Assembly (NCBI GenBank): GCA_039030075.1 | Contig: JBCCEW010000013.1 | Span: 81,328-145,327, forward strand | DNA: 64,000 nt | Direction: 5' to 3' | From: Myxococcota bacterium | GTDB lineage: Bacteria; Myxococcota_A; UBA9160; SMWR01 | In this document: piece after piece, positions 52,622 to 60,790 of the stretch | Position numbering within the stretch: position 1 is the first letter of the stretch | Layout of the letters: each line of letters begins with the position of its first letter | Made by a program: the position numbers and the translations under genes | Notes under the pieces: model-generated | Database searches by the model: none | The model's input: the letters and a program-made list of their open reading frames with translations, nothing else | What the model was told of the DNA's origin: nothing

Positions 52622-53614
52622 ATGGAGTTCGTCGTCAGCTACGACATGCGCGCGCCCGCGTTCGGCGCGCCCGCCCAGACCCTCTACGACGCAACGCTCG
52701 ACCAGTGCGCCTGGGCCGACGACCTCGGTCTCGACTGCATCGGCCTCGGCGAGCACCACGCATCGCCGGATGGCTACCTGCCCTCACCGATCCCCATGGC
52801 CGCGGCGATCGGCGCGCGCACGAAGCAGGTGACGATCCGTCCGAACGTGCTGCTGGCCCCGCTCTACGAGCCCGTGAAGCTCGCCGAGGACCTGGCGGTG
52901 CTCCAGTACCTCTGCGGCGGACGGCTCGAGGTGGTGGTCGGCGCCGGCTACCGACCCGTCGAGTTCGCCATGTTCGGCAAGCGCCGCGAAGACCGGAAGC
53001 AGCTGTACCTCGAGACCTTCGAGGTGTTGCGGGCGGCGTGGTCCGGCAAGCCCTTCGCCTACCAGGGGCGCGAGATCACGGTCACGCCGGTCCCGAGTCC
53101 GCCGCCGAAGCTTCTCCTCGGGGGCAGTCACCGCGCCGTCGCGCGGCGCGCCGCCCACATCGCCGACGGCTACTACCCGCCCGGCGGTGAGAACTGGGAG
53201 GTCTACCGCGAGGAATGCCTCCGGCTCGGCAAGCCCGACCCGGGCGTCTGCAAGGTGCTCGGGCCGATCTATACGCACGTCACCCGCGATCCGGATGCGG
53301 ATTGGGAGCGGATCGCGCCCCACGCCGCCCACGTCGTCGCGTCCTACACCGAGTGGACCGTCGAGGCCTACGGCCGCGCCGGCGGACCGTTCGCCAAGGG
53401 CGTCGATCCCGACGATCTGCGCAAGAGCGGCGCGTACCAGGTGGTGCACCCCGAAGAAGCCGTCGAGCGGATCCGCGGTCTCGGTCGCGACCGCACCTTC
53501 ATCCTGACCCCGCTCCTCGGCGGCCTCGATCCGGAGTTTGCCTGGGAGGGACTGCGCCTGTTCGAGCGCGAAGTCTGGCCCCACGTGCGCGACCTCCAGG
53601 ACACGCCGCGCTAG
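52622..53614 (+). CDS. LLM-class flavin-dependent monooxygenase
   Basis: A 330-residue bacterial-luciferase-like protein: MEFVVSYDMRAPAFG, DDLGLDCIGLGEHH (the class A EHH motif), NVLLAPLYEPVKLAEDLAVL and GGRLEVVVGAGYRPVEF, then PPPKLLLGGSHRAVARRAAHIADGY. This places it among alkane/aldehyde-type and F420- or FMN-linked LLMs. It probably oxygenates or oxidises a hydrophobic substrate. Its stop overlaps the convergent Rieske oxygenase gene by four bases. Confidence 0.88.
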   Translation: MEFVVSYDMRAPAFGAPAQTLYDATLDQCAWADDLGLDCIGLGEHHASPDGYLPSPIPMAAAIGARTKQVTIRPNVLLAPLYEPVKLAEDLAVLQYLCGGRLEVVVGAGYRPVEFAMFGKRREDRKQLYLETFEVLRAAWSGKPFAYQGREITVTPVPSPPPKLLLGGSHRAVARRAAHIADGYYPPGGENWEVYREECLRLGKPDPGVCKVLGPIYTHVTRDPDADWERIAPHAAHVVASYTEWTVEAYGRAGGPFAKGVDPDDLRKSGAYQVVHPEEAVERIRGLGRDRTFILTPLLGGLDPEFAWEGLRLFEREVWPHVRDLQDTPR

Positions 53615-54843
53615 CCCTCGACGAACTCGCCCATCCGCGGCGCCACGCGCAGCGCCTCCGGCACGCGCTCGACGCCGATCAGGCGGTCGATCTCCTCGTG
53701 CAGGTGGTAGATGCGCCGCTCCTGATACGAGAGCGGGATCGAGCGCAGCGCCCCCGAAGCCACCGAACGCTGCATGGGTGCGAGGTTGCGGAAGTCCTCG
53801 TCCATCACGACGTCGAAGACGTCGATGAAGCGGGCCCAGAACTGCTCTTCCGCCTCGGTCTTCGGCTCGCACGCATAGAAGGTCCAGGTGACGTCGCTGG
53901 TCTCGACGTCGACCGGCCAGATCTGGATCACGGGAAACCCGATCGTGTCGAGGGGCGCGATCCAGTTCGGAAAGAAGCTGTACGCGGGATTGGTCTCGGC
54001 GAAGAGGGGGTCCAGAGGAGCGATCTCGGCGACCGGAACCGGGCTCTCGCGCTGGCGCACGATGGCGTCGGGCCACTTCGGCGTGACCATCCGCGAGTGG
54101 CCGTTCGGAAAGAGCCCCATCGCGGCGCCGCGGTGGTCGAGGAGCTTTGCGACGCTCTTCGGATGGATCGTGCGCAGGTGGTACGTCTCGAGGAAGGCGT
54201 CAGCGACGATCTTCCAGTTCGCGGGCACGCGCTTCTCGCGATCGCCGACGGCGCGCAACGCCTCGCCCTCGAGCCAGCTCCACTCGTCGGCGACCGGGCC
54301 GAGCCATGCGCGCAGGGGCGGTGCCTCGGGATCCTCGTTCACGAACACCCAACCGCCGAAGCTCTCGCAGCGCAGCGGCACGAGCCCGCGTGCTTCCTCG
54401 TCGAGCGCTCCGAAGTCGCGACGGTCCGGCACCTGGAGCAGGCGACCATCGAGGTCGTAGGTCCAGCTGTGGTACTGGCAGCGCAAACGCTGGGCCTCGC
54501 CGCACGCCTCACGGACGACCGGCGCGCCGCGATGCTGACAGGTGTTGAAGAACGCGCGCAGCACCCCGTCACGGCCGCGCACGAGCAACCAGGGCGACCC
54601 GGCGCGATCGAAGGTGCGAAAGCTGCCAGGGCGCGGGAAGTCCTCGTCGCGTCCTACGCACAGCCAGCTGCGCTTCCAGACGCCGAGCTGCTCCAGCCCG
54701 AAGAACGCAGGATCCGTGTAGCGCTCGGTCGGGATCGGGGGCAGCGACGGGAAGTCCGGCGGCGGCGCCTCGCGCTCGTGCTCCGCTTGCATCGCCGCAC
54801 GGATCCGGTCGGCCCACGCCGCCTGGGCGTCCTTCACGTCCAT
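53611..54843 (-). CDS. Rieske non-heme iron oxygenase, alpha subunit
   Basis: A 410-residue protein with an N-terminal Rieske domain (CQHRG, then CQYHSW about 17 residues later: C-x-H...C-x2-H for the 2Fe-2S cluster) and a catalytic domain with mononuclear-iron ligands in NWKIVADAFLETYHLRTIHP and a late Asp (VMDEDF). This is the ring-hydroxylating oxygenase alpha family, which also includes steroid 9-alpha-hydroxylase-like and carnitine oxygenases. No reductase or beta subunit is adjacent. The start could be ATG 54843 or an in-frame ATG 13 codons upstream. Confidence 0.9.
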   Translation of the reverse strand: MDVKDAQAAWADRIRAAMQAEHEREAPPPDFPSLPPIPTERYTDPAFFGLEQLGVWKRSWLCVGRDEDFPRPGSFRTFDRAGSPWLLVRGRDGVLRAFFNTCQHRGAPVVREACGEAQRLRCQYHSWTYDLDGRLLQVPDRRDFGALDEEARGLVPLRCESFGGWVFVNEDPEAPPLRAWLGPVADEWSWLEGEALRAVGDREKRVPANWKIVADAFLETYHLRTIHPKSVAKLLDHRGAAMGLFPNGHSRMVTPKWPDAIVRQRESPVPVAEIAPLDPLFAETNPAYSFFPNWIAPLDTIGFPVIQIWPVDVETSDVTWTFYACEPKTEAEEQFWARFIDVFDVVMDEDFRNLAPMQRSVASGALRSIPLSYQERRIYHLHEEIDRLIGVERVPEALRVAPRMGEFVEG

Positions 54844-54940
54844 CTGGCCAGGGTAAACCAGTCGGCCTTCCCGCGACTCCATCGCGATAGACTGCCGGGC
54901 GCCTTCGCGCGCGAAGGGACCCCACGACCCCGAGGAGAAC

Positions 54941-55318
54941 ATGAGCCAGAACACCGAGCTGATCGACCGCTTCGTCGCCGCCTGGGGGCGGCGCGACATC
55001 GACGACATCCTGAGCTTCTTCGCAGCCGACGCCGTCTACACCAACATCCCGATCGACCCCCCGAACGAGGGCCTCGAAGCGATTCGCAAGACGATCGAGG
55101 GATTCCTCGGAATGTCGGAGGAGATCGAATTCGTGGTGTCCCATACCGCCGAAGCGCCCGGCATCGTGATGAACGAGCGCGTGGACCGCTTCCTGATCGG
55201 CGGGCGCTGGGTCGAAGCCAGCGTGATGGGCGTCTTCGAGATCGCCGACGGCAAGATCCAGCACTGGCGCGACTACTTCGACCTGGCCGGCTTCCAGAGC
55301 CAGATGGCCGGGGGCTGA
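54941..55318 (+). CDS. Limonene-1,2-epoxide hydrolase-like protein
   Basis: A 125-residue NTF2/SnoaL-fold protein. It keeps the active-site pattern of Rhodococcus limonene-1,2-epoxide hydrolase: Tyr33-x-Asn35 (YTN; Tyr53/Asn55 there), Arg80-x-Asp82 (ERVD; Arg99/Asp101) and Asp111 (HWRDYFD; Asp132). These form the Asp-Arg-Asp triad that activates water on an epoxide. SnoaL-like proteins without the triad would be the alternative, but the triad is complete. It is divergent from the Rieske oxygenase gene, which could supply oxygenated substrates (inference). Confidence 0.85.
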   Translation: MSQNTELIDRFVAAWGRRDIDDILSFFAADAVYTNIPIDPPNEGLEAIRKTIEGFLGMSEEIEFVVSHTAEAPGIVMNERVDRFLIGGRWVEASVMGVFEIADGKIQHWRDYFDLAGFQSQMAGG

Positions 55319-55376
55319 TCGCCACCCGGACAGCGCCGATCCGTGCGACGCTCCACGGCGTCGCTACGGTGCTCGG

Positions 55377-55946
55377 ATGAACGTCACGCGCCGCCTCGCC
55401 CTCGGACTGCTCGGAACCGTCTTCGCCGTCGGCTGTGCCGGAGGGCCGGCGCCGCTGCAGGCGCTGGATCGACCCATCGAGCTCGAACGCTTCATGGGTC
55501 CCTGGTACGTCGTGGCCCACATCCCGATCGACCTGCCCTTCGCGAGCGAGGCCAACGCCTACGAAGGCGTCGAGACCTACGCCTTGCTCCCGAACGGCGA
55601 GATCGACATCGTCTACGAGTACCGCGACGGCAGCTTCGAGGCGCCGCTCGAATCCCTTCCCCAGCGCGGCTGGGTCCACGACCCGACGAACCGCACCGAG
55701 TGGCGGGTGCAGTTCCTGTGGCCGTTTCGTTCGGCTTACTTGATCGCGTGGGTGGACGACGACTACCGACGGGCCATCGTCGGTGTGCCGTCGCGCGACT
55801 ACGCGTGGATCCTCTCGCGGGACGCGGTGGTCGAAGACGCGGAACTCGACGCATTGAGCGGGCGCCTCGAGAATCTCGGCTACGATCTCGCCGGCCTGCG
55901 CCGTGTTCCCCAACGCCCCGCATCGAACGCGCCGGCGTCGCCCTGA
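55377..55946 (+). CDS. blc: Lipocalin, Blc-type outer-membrane lipoprotein
   Basis: A 189-residue protein with a signal peptide and lipobox VGC. The lipocalin fold starts with ELERFMGPWYVVAHIP (conserved GxW), then YALLPNGEIDIVYEYRDGSFE, WRVQFLWPFRSAYLIAWVDDDYRRAIVG and YAWILSRD. These match Blc-type bacterial lipocalins, which bind lysolipids or fatty acyl ligands at the outer membrane. The C-terminal 25 residues are Pro/Ala-rich and variable. Same strand as the epoxide-hydrolase-like gene, 58 bases downstream. Confidence 0.9.
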   Translation: MNVTRRLALGLLGTVFAVGCAGGPAPLQALDRPIELERFMGPWYVVAHIPIDLPFASEANAYEGVETYALLPNGEIDIVYEYRDGSFEAPLESLPQRGWVHDPTNRTEWRVQFLWPFRSAYLIAWVDDDYRRAIVGVPSRDYAWILSRDAVVEDAELDALSGRLENLGYDLAGLRRVPQRPASNAPASP

Positions 55947-55991
55947 CGGGCCGGGCCCTCGACCCCCGAACCTCTCCAACGCAGGACGCCC

Positions 55992-56864
55992 ATGCGCTTC
56001 ACCTACGCCGAATCGATGATCGACCCGAACCAGTACTGCCCGCTCGCGATCGAGGCAGAACAGGCGGGCTTCGACTCGTTCACGGTGCCCGAGAGCATCC
56101 TCTACCCGAAAGAATCCGACTCGAAGTACCCCTACACGCCGGACGGCGACCGCGACTTCCTCGACGGCATGCCCTTCATCGAGCCCTTCGTGCTGATGGG
56201 CGCGATGGGGGCCGTCACCGAGAAGATCCGCTTCACCACCTTCGTGGTGAAGCTACCCATGCGCCATCCGGTGCTGGCGGCGAAGCAGGCCACTTCGGTC
56301 GCCGCGATGACGAACAATCGCCTCGGCTTCGGCGTCGGGCTCTCGCCCTGGCCCGACGACTTCGCCGCACTCGGTGTGCCCTGGGAGAAGCGCGGCAAGC
56401 GACTGAATGAGTCGATCGAGATCTTGCGCGGCCTGCAGACGGGTGAGTACTTCGGCTACGACGGAGAAATCTTCCAGATCGACCCGATCAAGCTCTGCCC
56501 GGCACCCACGAAGCCCATCCCGATCCTGATCGGTGGCCACTCGGAGCCTGCCTTCAAGCGCGCCGCGCGACTCGGTGACGGCTGGATGCACGGTGGCGGC
56601 GGGCAGGCGTCGGACTTCGAGTCCGCGATCCAGCGCATCCAGGAGCTCCGCGCGGAGTACGGCCGCGATCGCGAGCCCTTCGAGATCCACGTGATTTCGA
56701 TGGATGCCTACACCCCCGATGGCATCAAGCGGCTCGAGGATCTCGGCGTGACCGACGCGATCGTGGGCTTCCGCAACGCCTATGCCCCCGACACGACGAC
56801 CCTGCAACAGAAGGTCGACGCGCTCCGGGGCTTCGCGGACAAGGTGATCGCCAAGGTCCGCTGA
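55992..56864 (+). CDS. LLM-class (F420-dependent type) oxidoreductase
   Basis: A 290-residue protein with MRFTYAESMIDPNQY, DSFTVPESILYP, IRFTTFVVKLPMRHPVLAAKQATSVAAM (typical LLM nucleotide contact), GFGVGLSPWPDDFAALG, KRGKRLNESIEIL and PIPILIGGHSEPAFKRAARLGDGW. This resembles the TIGR03619-like F420-dependent oxidoreductases. Together with three other LLM genes in the window it points to flavin- or deazaflavin-linked chemistry. Ends at a strong hairpin shared with the convergent secreted-protein gene. Confidence 0.88.
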   Translation: MRFTYAESMIDPNQYCPLAIEAEQAGFDSFTVPESILYPKESDSKYPYTPDGDRDFLDGMPFIEPFVLMGAMGAVTEKIRFTTFVVKLPMRHPVLAAKQATSVAAMTNNRLGFGVGLSPWPDDFAALGVPWEKRGKRLNESIEILRGLQTGEYFGYDGEIFQIDPIKLCPAPTKPIPILIGGHSEPAFKRAARLGDGWMHGGGGQASDFESAIQRIQELRAEYGRDREPFEIHVISMDAYTPDGIKRLEDLGVTDAIVGFRNAYAPDTTTLQQKVDALRGFADKVIAKVR

Positions 56865-56873
56865 CCTCGCCTC

Positions 56874-56901
56874 CCGCCCCGCGCCGCACTACGCGGGGCG
56901 G
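56874..56901. terminator. Strong 10-bp hairpin between convergent genes
   Basis: CCGCCCCGCG (56874-56883) and CGCGGGGCGG (56892-56901) are perfect complements with an 8-base loop, between the LLM stop at 56864 and the stop of the secreted-protein gene at 56923. It is GC-only with no T-tract. This is the best stem found in the window by eye. Confidence 0.6.
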
Positions 56902-56922
56902 AAGACGCGTCATGACTCTCCC

Positions 56923-57723
56923 TCAGCGGCCGAAGATCGTCTGCTGAGTGTCTTGCACGCTGGGGCCGGTCGGGCCTGAGCCCGGTCCGGGTGTGAAGGG
57001 AGAGCCGGCGGAAATCCGGAACTCGACGTCGAAGTCGGACTGGTTCTGTCCATCACTCGGCGCCACCGCGTAGGCACTCACGAGGAGCCGGTAGGTGCCC
57101 GCCGCGAGCAGCCCCTTCTGTCGGACCGTGATGTCGACCGGGGCACCGGGAACACAGTCGGCGGCAACTTCGAAGACCGGGGTCCAGCTCCCGGTGCCGT
57201 CGTCGGATTCGAGGCGCATGACGCTGCCCCCGTCCGTCGTATCGCACAGGCTCGAGAGCGTCCCGTCGGCCTCGTAGTCGGTCCACCCCGTCAGGGAGAA
57301 CGTGTGACCCAGGCCGCTCGTGCCATCGATCGACGCCGAGATCTGGCTCGCCGCGGCACTCGCCCCGCCCTCGGCGATCACCGCATTGCGGCTGATCAGC
57401 GAATCCTGCCAGCCCGCGGCTCCGCCGGATCCCGTTTCGCCGCTCTCGCAGAGCTCCGGCGGCAGGCTGCCGTCACACGGCGGCTGGGCGATCACCTGGT
57501 CACTGACCCCGGCGGACCACGGTCCGATCCAGCTCTCGGACTCGACGAAGGTCCCCGCGGAGACCGAACGATCCGTCTGGATCGGGATCATCACGGCGGT
57601 GGGCGGCCGCCAGGTTCGGAACTGCGCCGTCGCGGCGGATCCCCAGCCCACGACGCACACCCCCACGACGGCAGCCGCGGCCACCCGGTTCGAACCCCAG
57701 AAACGCGAAACCCACGAATGCAT
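56923..57723 (-). CDS. Secreted protein of unknown function, likely regulated
   Basis: A 266-residue protein with a Sec signal peptide (RVAAAAVVGVCVVGWGSAATAQ). The mature part is Ser/Gly/Thr-rich and beta-prone (SASIDGTSGLGHTFSLTG, WTDYEADGTLSSLC), with two Cys pairs and a C-terminal QDTQQTIFGR; there is no PEP-CTERM or anchoring tail. It could be an extracellular or surface matrix protein. AGGAGG lies seven bases before ATG 57723, and the promoter region is unusually AT-rich with a 16-bp palindrome over the -35 (57774-57789). The divergent NO/c-di-GMP genes hint at coordinated control (inference). Confidence 0.7.
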   Translation of the reverse strand: MHSWVSRFWGSNRVAAAAVVGVCVVGWGSAATAQFRTWRPPTAVMIPIQTDRSVSAGTFVESESWIGPWSAGVSDQVIAQPPCDGSLPPELCESGETGSGGAAGWQDSLISRNAVIAEGGASAAASQISASIDGTSGLGHTFSLTGWTDYEADGTLSSLCDTTDGGSVMRLESDDGTGSWTPVFEVAADCVPGAPVDITVRQKGLLAAGTYRLLVSAYAVAPSDGQNQSDFDVEFRISAGSPFTPGPGSGPTGPSVQDTQQTIFGR

Positions 57724-57754
57724 GTCTGCACCTCCTGACTGAGAGTTTCGATTT

Positions 57755-57783
57755 CATATATCAATTTAATAGGTCAAAGTAAA
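57755..57783 (-). promoter_or_regulatory. Candidate sigma-70-like promoter of the secreted-protein gene
   Basis: On the minus strand TTTACT (57783-57778) is followed after 17 bases by TATATG (57760-57755), about 30 bases before the ATG at 57723. The surrounding 50 bases are the most AT-rich in the window by eye. Confidence 0.4.
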
Positions 57784-57789
57784 CTTTGA
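57774..57789. promoter_or_regulatory. 16-bp palindrome overlapping the candidate -35
   Basis: TCAAAGT (57774-57780) and ACTTTGA (57783-57789) are perfect inverted arms with an AA centre. The -35 candidate TTTACT lies inside the palindrome, an arrangement typical of an operator for repression. It lies 50 bases upstream of the secreted-protein gene and 187 bases upstream of the H-NOX start. Confidence 0.55.
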
Positions 57790-57975
57790 TTGCGCTCCCC
57801 GGGGGCCGGTCCGCCGCCGATGCACCGCCTCCCCCCTCCGCCTGCCCTACGCCCCAAACCCGACCCGCCTCCGCCTTTCCCTCGATCGAGGCGGCCCCGG
57901 GCCCAGCCGAAGACGGAGCGAACCCTTTTGCGGAAGCCGGGCGCTTCCCACCACGCCCCCCCGGCGGCGGATCCT

Positions 57976-58521
57976 GTGTACGGACTGGTCAACCGAGCGA
58001 TCGAAGAGCTCGTCCTCGAGCAAGCGGGGCCCGCGGCCTGGAACCAGATCCGCAAACGAGCCCAGCTCCAGATCCCGGGATTCGTCAGCATGCAGGCGTA
58101 CCCCGACGCGATCACCTACGCGCTGGTGGGCGCCGCCAGCCAGGTCCTCGACATCGCTCCGTCCGAACTGCTGCGCGCGTTCGGGCGCCACTGGATCCTC
58201 TTCACCGGACGCGAGGGGTACGGCTCCCTGCTCGAGGCCGCGGGGCAAGACCTGCGGGAGTTCCTGCTCAACCTCGACGCCCTGCACGCGCGGCTCGGGC
58301 TGTCGATGCCCGAGCTCGTGCCGCCTTCGTTCAGCGTCGAGGAGGCCGACGGCGCGCTCCGTGTGGAGTACCGATCGACGCGGGTCGGCCTGGCACCGAT
58401 GGTGGTCGGTCTGCTCGAAGGACTCGGGGAACTCTTCGACGAACCCGTTTCCGTCGAACACGTGCAGACGCGCGACGAGGAGCGCCACGATGTCTTCGTC
58501 GTGCGCCCGAAGGCGCCCTGA
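57976..58521 (+). CDS. H-NOX heme-based gas sensor
   Basis: A 181-residue protein, exactly the usual H-NOX length, starting GTG 57976 as VYGLVNRAIEELV (family: M-Y/K-G-x-V/I-N). Proximal heme His104 lies in LNLDALHARL. The heme-propionate motif Y132-x-S134-x-R136 is VEYRSTRVGL, and PPSF precedes it. Five residues after Arg136, where O2-binding members have a distal Tyr, there is Pro, so an NO-selective five-coordinate sensor is predicted. An upstream Pro-rich extension of the frame is rejected. Four bases separate it from the HNOBA-GGDEF-EAL gene, an obvious sensor-effector operon. Confidence 0.92.
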   Translation: MYGLVNRAIEELVLEQAGPAAWNQIRKRAQLQIPGFVSMQAYPDAITYALVGAASQVLDIAPSELLRAFGRHWILFTGREGYGSLLEAAGQDLREFLLNLDALHARLGLSMPELVPPSFSVEEADGALRVEYRSTRVGLAPMVVGLLEGLGELFDEPVSVEHVQTRDEERHDVFVVRPKAP

Positions 58522-58525
58522 CGCC

Positions 58526-60700
58526 ATGGCCGTGGGCATGGACGAGGCCGCGCTGCGCAAGGCGTTCCCGTTCCACTTCGTGTGCGACTCCGAACTCCGC
58601 ATCGTACAGATGGGGCCATCGCTGGAACGGGTGCTCCCCGCCATGGGGCGACCGCTTCCCGAACTCTTCGTCGCCACCCAACCCGAACTCGCGCTCGAGG
58701 TCGAAACCGTCCGGCGACGACTCTCCACGCTGTTCGTGCTCACCTGCCATGCGCCGGCCGGTGATGCGACCGGCATGCGCTTGCGTGGCCAGTTCGTCGA
58801 GACCGGAAACGAGGGCCAGCTCCTCTTTCTCGGATCCCCGTGGCTCGACGACGCCTCCGCCCTGTCCCGGCACGGGCTGCGCTTCGCCGACTTCGCGCCC
58901 CACGACGCGACCCTCGAAGGGCTCTTCCTGCAGCAGGCCCAGCGATCGACCCAGGCCGACGTCGAGCGCGTGATGGCGCAGCTCGAGGAGCTCGCCTCGG
59001 AACGGCATCGACTCGAACAGGCGGAGCGTGCCCTCGAACACGAGCTCTCCGCGAGCAGCGACTTCCGGATTCGGCTCGATCGCGATGCAAGGATCCTCGA
59101 GATCCGGACCAGTGAGAGCCTGCGGCTCTTCGGCGGAGAGCCGGACCTCGCCGTGGGTCAGGTCGTCCACGACGTGGTGCCCGACCTGGGAGCCGTGCTG
59201 ATCACCGAGCTCCCTGCGGTCTTCAACGGTGGCGCTCCCCGCGCCTTCGAGTTCTCGATCAAGCGCGGCGTCGGCATGATCCACCTCGAGTGCCGCGCCG
59301 CCTCGACGCTCGCGGGGGATGCGATCGTCGTCGGCCGGGACGTCACGGACCGACGCGAGCTCGAAGAGCAGCTGCGTCACCAGGCACTCCACGACTCGCT
59401 CACGCGGCTCCCGAACCGCACGCTGCTGCGGCGTCGATTGACGCGGGCCGTTCGCGCCGAGGGCTCGCGCCGAAGCGGGATGCTGACGGCGCTCTTCTTC
59501 ATCGACCTCGACGACTTCAAGGCGGTCAACGACGGGCTCGGCCACGCAGTGGGTGACGAAGTCTTGGTGGCGGTGGCCGAGCGCATCGAGGACGCCCTGC
59601 GCCCCAGCGATACGGCGGCGCGGTTGGGCGGCGATGAGTTCGCGGTCCTTCTCGAAGAGCTCGAGCATCCGAGCCAAGCGCTCGAGATCGCCGAAAGACT
59701 CGTGGAAGCGGTCTCTGCCCCGCTCTGGGCCGCCGGCTCGAAGATCGAGCCGAGCTGCAGCATCGGAATCACCGTCGCGCAGTCCGACGGGGACCCCGAG
59801 GAGCTCTTCCGCCAGGCGGACCTGGCGATGTACCGGGCCAAGGCAAACGGCAAGAACGGCGTCGATCTCTTCGACGAGGGACTCCAGGAGAGCGCGAAGC
59901 ACCGCCTGCTGCTGAAGCAGGACCTCGTGGCCGCACGCGAGCACGACGAGTTCGTCATGCACTACCAGCCGATCGTCGACCTCGCAGAGCTCGAGCTGGT
60001 CGGCCTCGAGGCGCTGGTGCGCTGGCAGCACCCCGAGCACGGACTGTTGGGGCCGGATTCGTTCATCTCCCTCGCCGAGGAATCGGGCGCGATCGTGGCC
60101 ATCGGCAAGGGCATCCTCGACAAGGTGTGCGCCCGCGCCGCGGCCTGGCACGCCCAGGGATCCGATCTCCGGATGTCGATCAACCTCTCGGCGAAGCAAC
60201 TCGGGAGTGCGGTGATCGTGGAGCACGTTGGCGGTGCGCTCGAGACCTCGGGCCTCGACCCCCGACTGCTCACCCTCGAGATCACCGAGAGCCACGCGGT
60301 GCAGGACCTCGAAAAGACGATCCGGATCCTCGACGACCTGCGCCGTCTCGGCGTGCAGATCGCGATGGACGACTTCGGAAAGGGCTACTCGGCGCTCACC
60401 TACCTCGAGCAGCTGCCGATCGACGTGCTGAAGATCGACAAGGCCTTCGTCGATCGGCTCGGCGGCGCCACCTCCGCCCCCCTTGCCGAATCGGTGGTCG
60501 AGCTCGGCCACCGACTCGAGCTCCAGGTGGTCGCCGAGGGCATCGAGCATCGGGGCCAGCTCGAAGCGCTGCGACGTCTCGGGTGCGCCCGGGGCCAGGG
60601 TTACTTCTTCTCGAAGCCGGTTCCCGAAGACGTCGTGTCCGGTTGGATCGACGCGGCGGGCGCGGGCCGGCACCGGTTCGCGCCTCCCGGGGATTCCTGA
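58526..60700 (+). CDS. HNOBA-PAS-GGDEF-EAL cyclic-di-GMP turnover enzyme
   Basis: A 724-residue protein. Residues 10-150 match the HNOBA domain, heme-NO-binding-associated (FPFHFVCDSELRIVQMG, LLFLGSPWL, DFAPHD, GLFLQQAQ), followed by a coiled coil and a PAS domain (about 175-285). GGDEF is intact at 368-372 (RLGGDEF), with the product-inhibition I-site RPSD at 359-362. EAL 495-497 (EALVRW), with EITES, DDFGKGYSAL and VAEGIE, indicates an active phosphodiesterase. The enzyme probably both makes and breaks c-di-GMP, and H-NOX bound through HNOBA would set the balance in response to NO. This is a soluble relative of Shewanella and Legionella H-NOX/c-di-GMP pairs, with an HNOBA fusion. Confidence 0.92.
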   Translation: MAVGMDEAALRKAFPFHFVCDSELRIVQMGPSLERVLPAMGRPLPELFVATQPELALEVETVRRRLSTLFVLTCHAPAGDATGMRLRGQFVETGNEGQLLFLGSPWLDDASALSRHGLRFADFAPHDATLEGLFLQQAQRSTQADVERVMAQLEELASERHRLEQAERALEHELSASSDFRIRLDRDARILEIRTSESLRLFGGEPDLAVGQVVHDVVPDLGAVLITELPAVFNGGAPRAFEFSIKRGVGMIHLECRAASTLAGDAIVVGRDVTDRRELEEQLRHQALHDSLTRLPNRTLLRRRLTRAVRAEGSRRSGMLTALFFIDLDDFKAVNDGLGHAVGDEVLVAVAERIEDALRPSDTAARLGGDEFAVLLEELEHPSQALEIAERLVEAVSAPLWAAGSKIEPSCSIGITVAQSDGDPEELFRQADLAMYRAKANGKNGVDLFDEGLQESAKHRLLLKQDLVAAREHDEFVMHYQPIVDLAELELVGLEALVRWQHPEHGLLGPDSFISLAEESGAIVAIGKGILDKVCARAAAWHAQGSDLRMSINLSAKQLGSAVIVEHVGGALETSGLDPRLLTLEITESHAVQDLEKTIRILDDLRRLGVQIAMDDFGKGYSALTYLEQLPIDVLKIDKAFVDRLGGATSAPLAESVVELGHRLELQVVAEGIEHRGQLEALRRLGCARGQGYFFSKPVPEDVVSGWIDAAGAGRHRFAPPGDS

Positions 60701-60710
60701 ACCCGGACGC

Positions 60711-60727
60711 CCGGGGCCGAGCCCCGG
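60711..60727 (+). terminator. Hairpin after the c-di-GMP gene
   Basis: CCGGGGC (60711-60717) pairs with GCCCCGG (60721-60727) around a 3-base loop, ten bases after the GGDEF-EAL stop. No T-tract follows. Confidence 0.45.
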
Positions 60728-60790
60728 AGCCGCCTGGTAGCCCGCGTGGCCGCAACCTCCGCGCCGGCGCGCGCTAGCCTCGCGAGCGGC

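Noticed and set aside
57790..57975. N-terminal extension of the H-NOX protein
   Set aside because: It is Pro/Arg-rich with no homology, and the H-NOX fold starts at the family-typical VYGLVN from GTG 57976.
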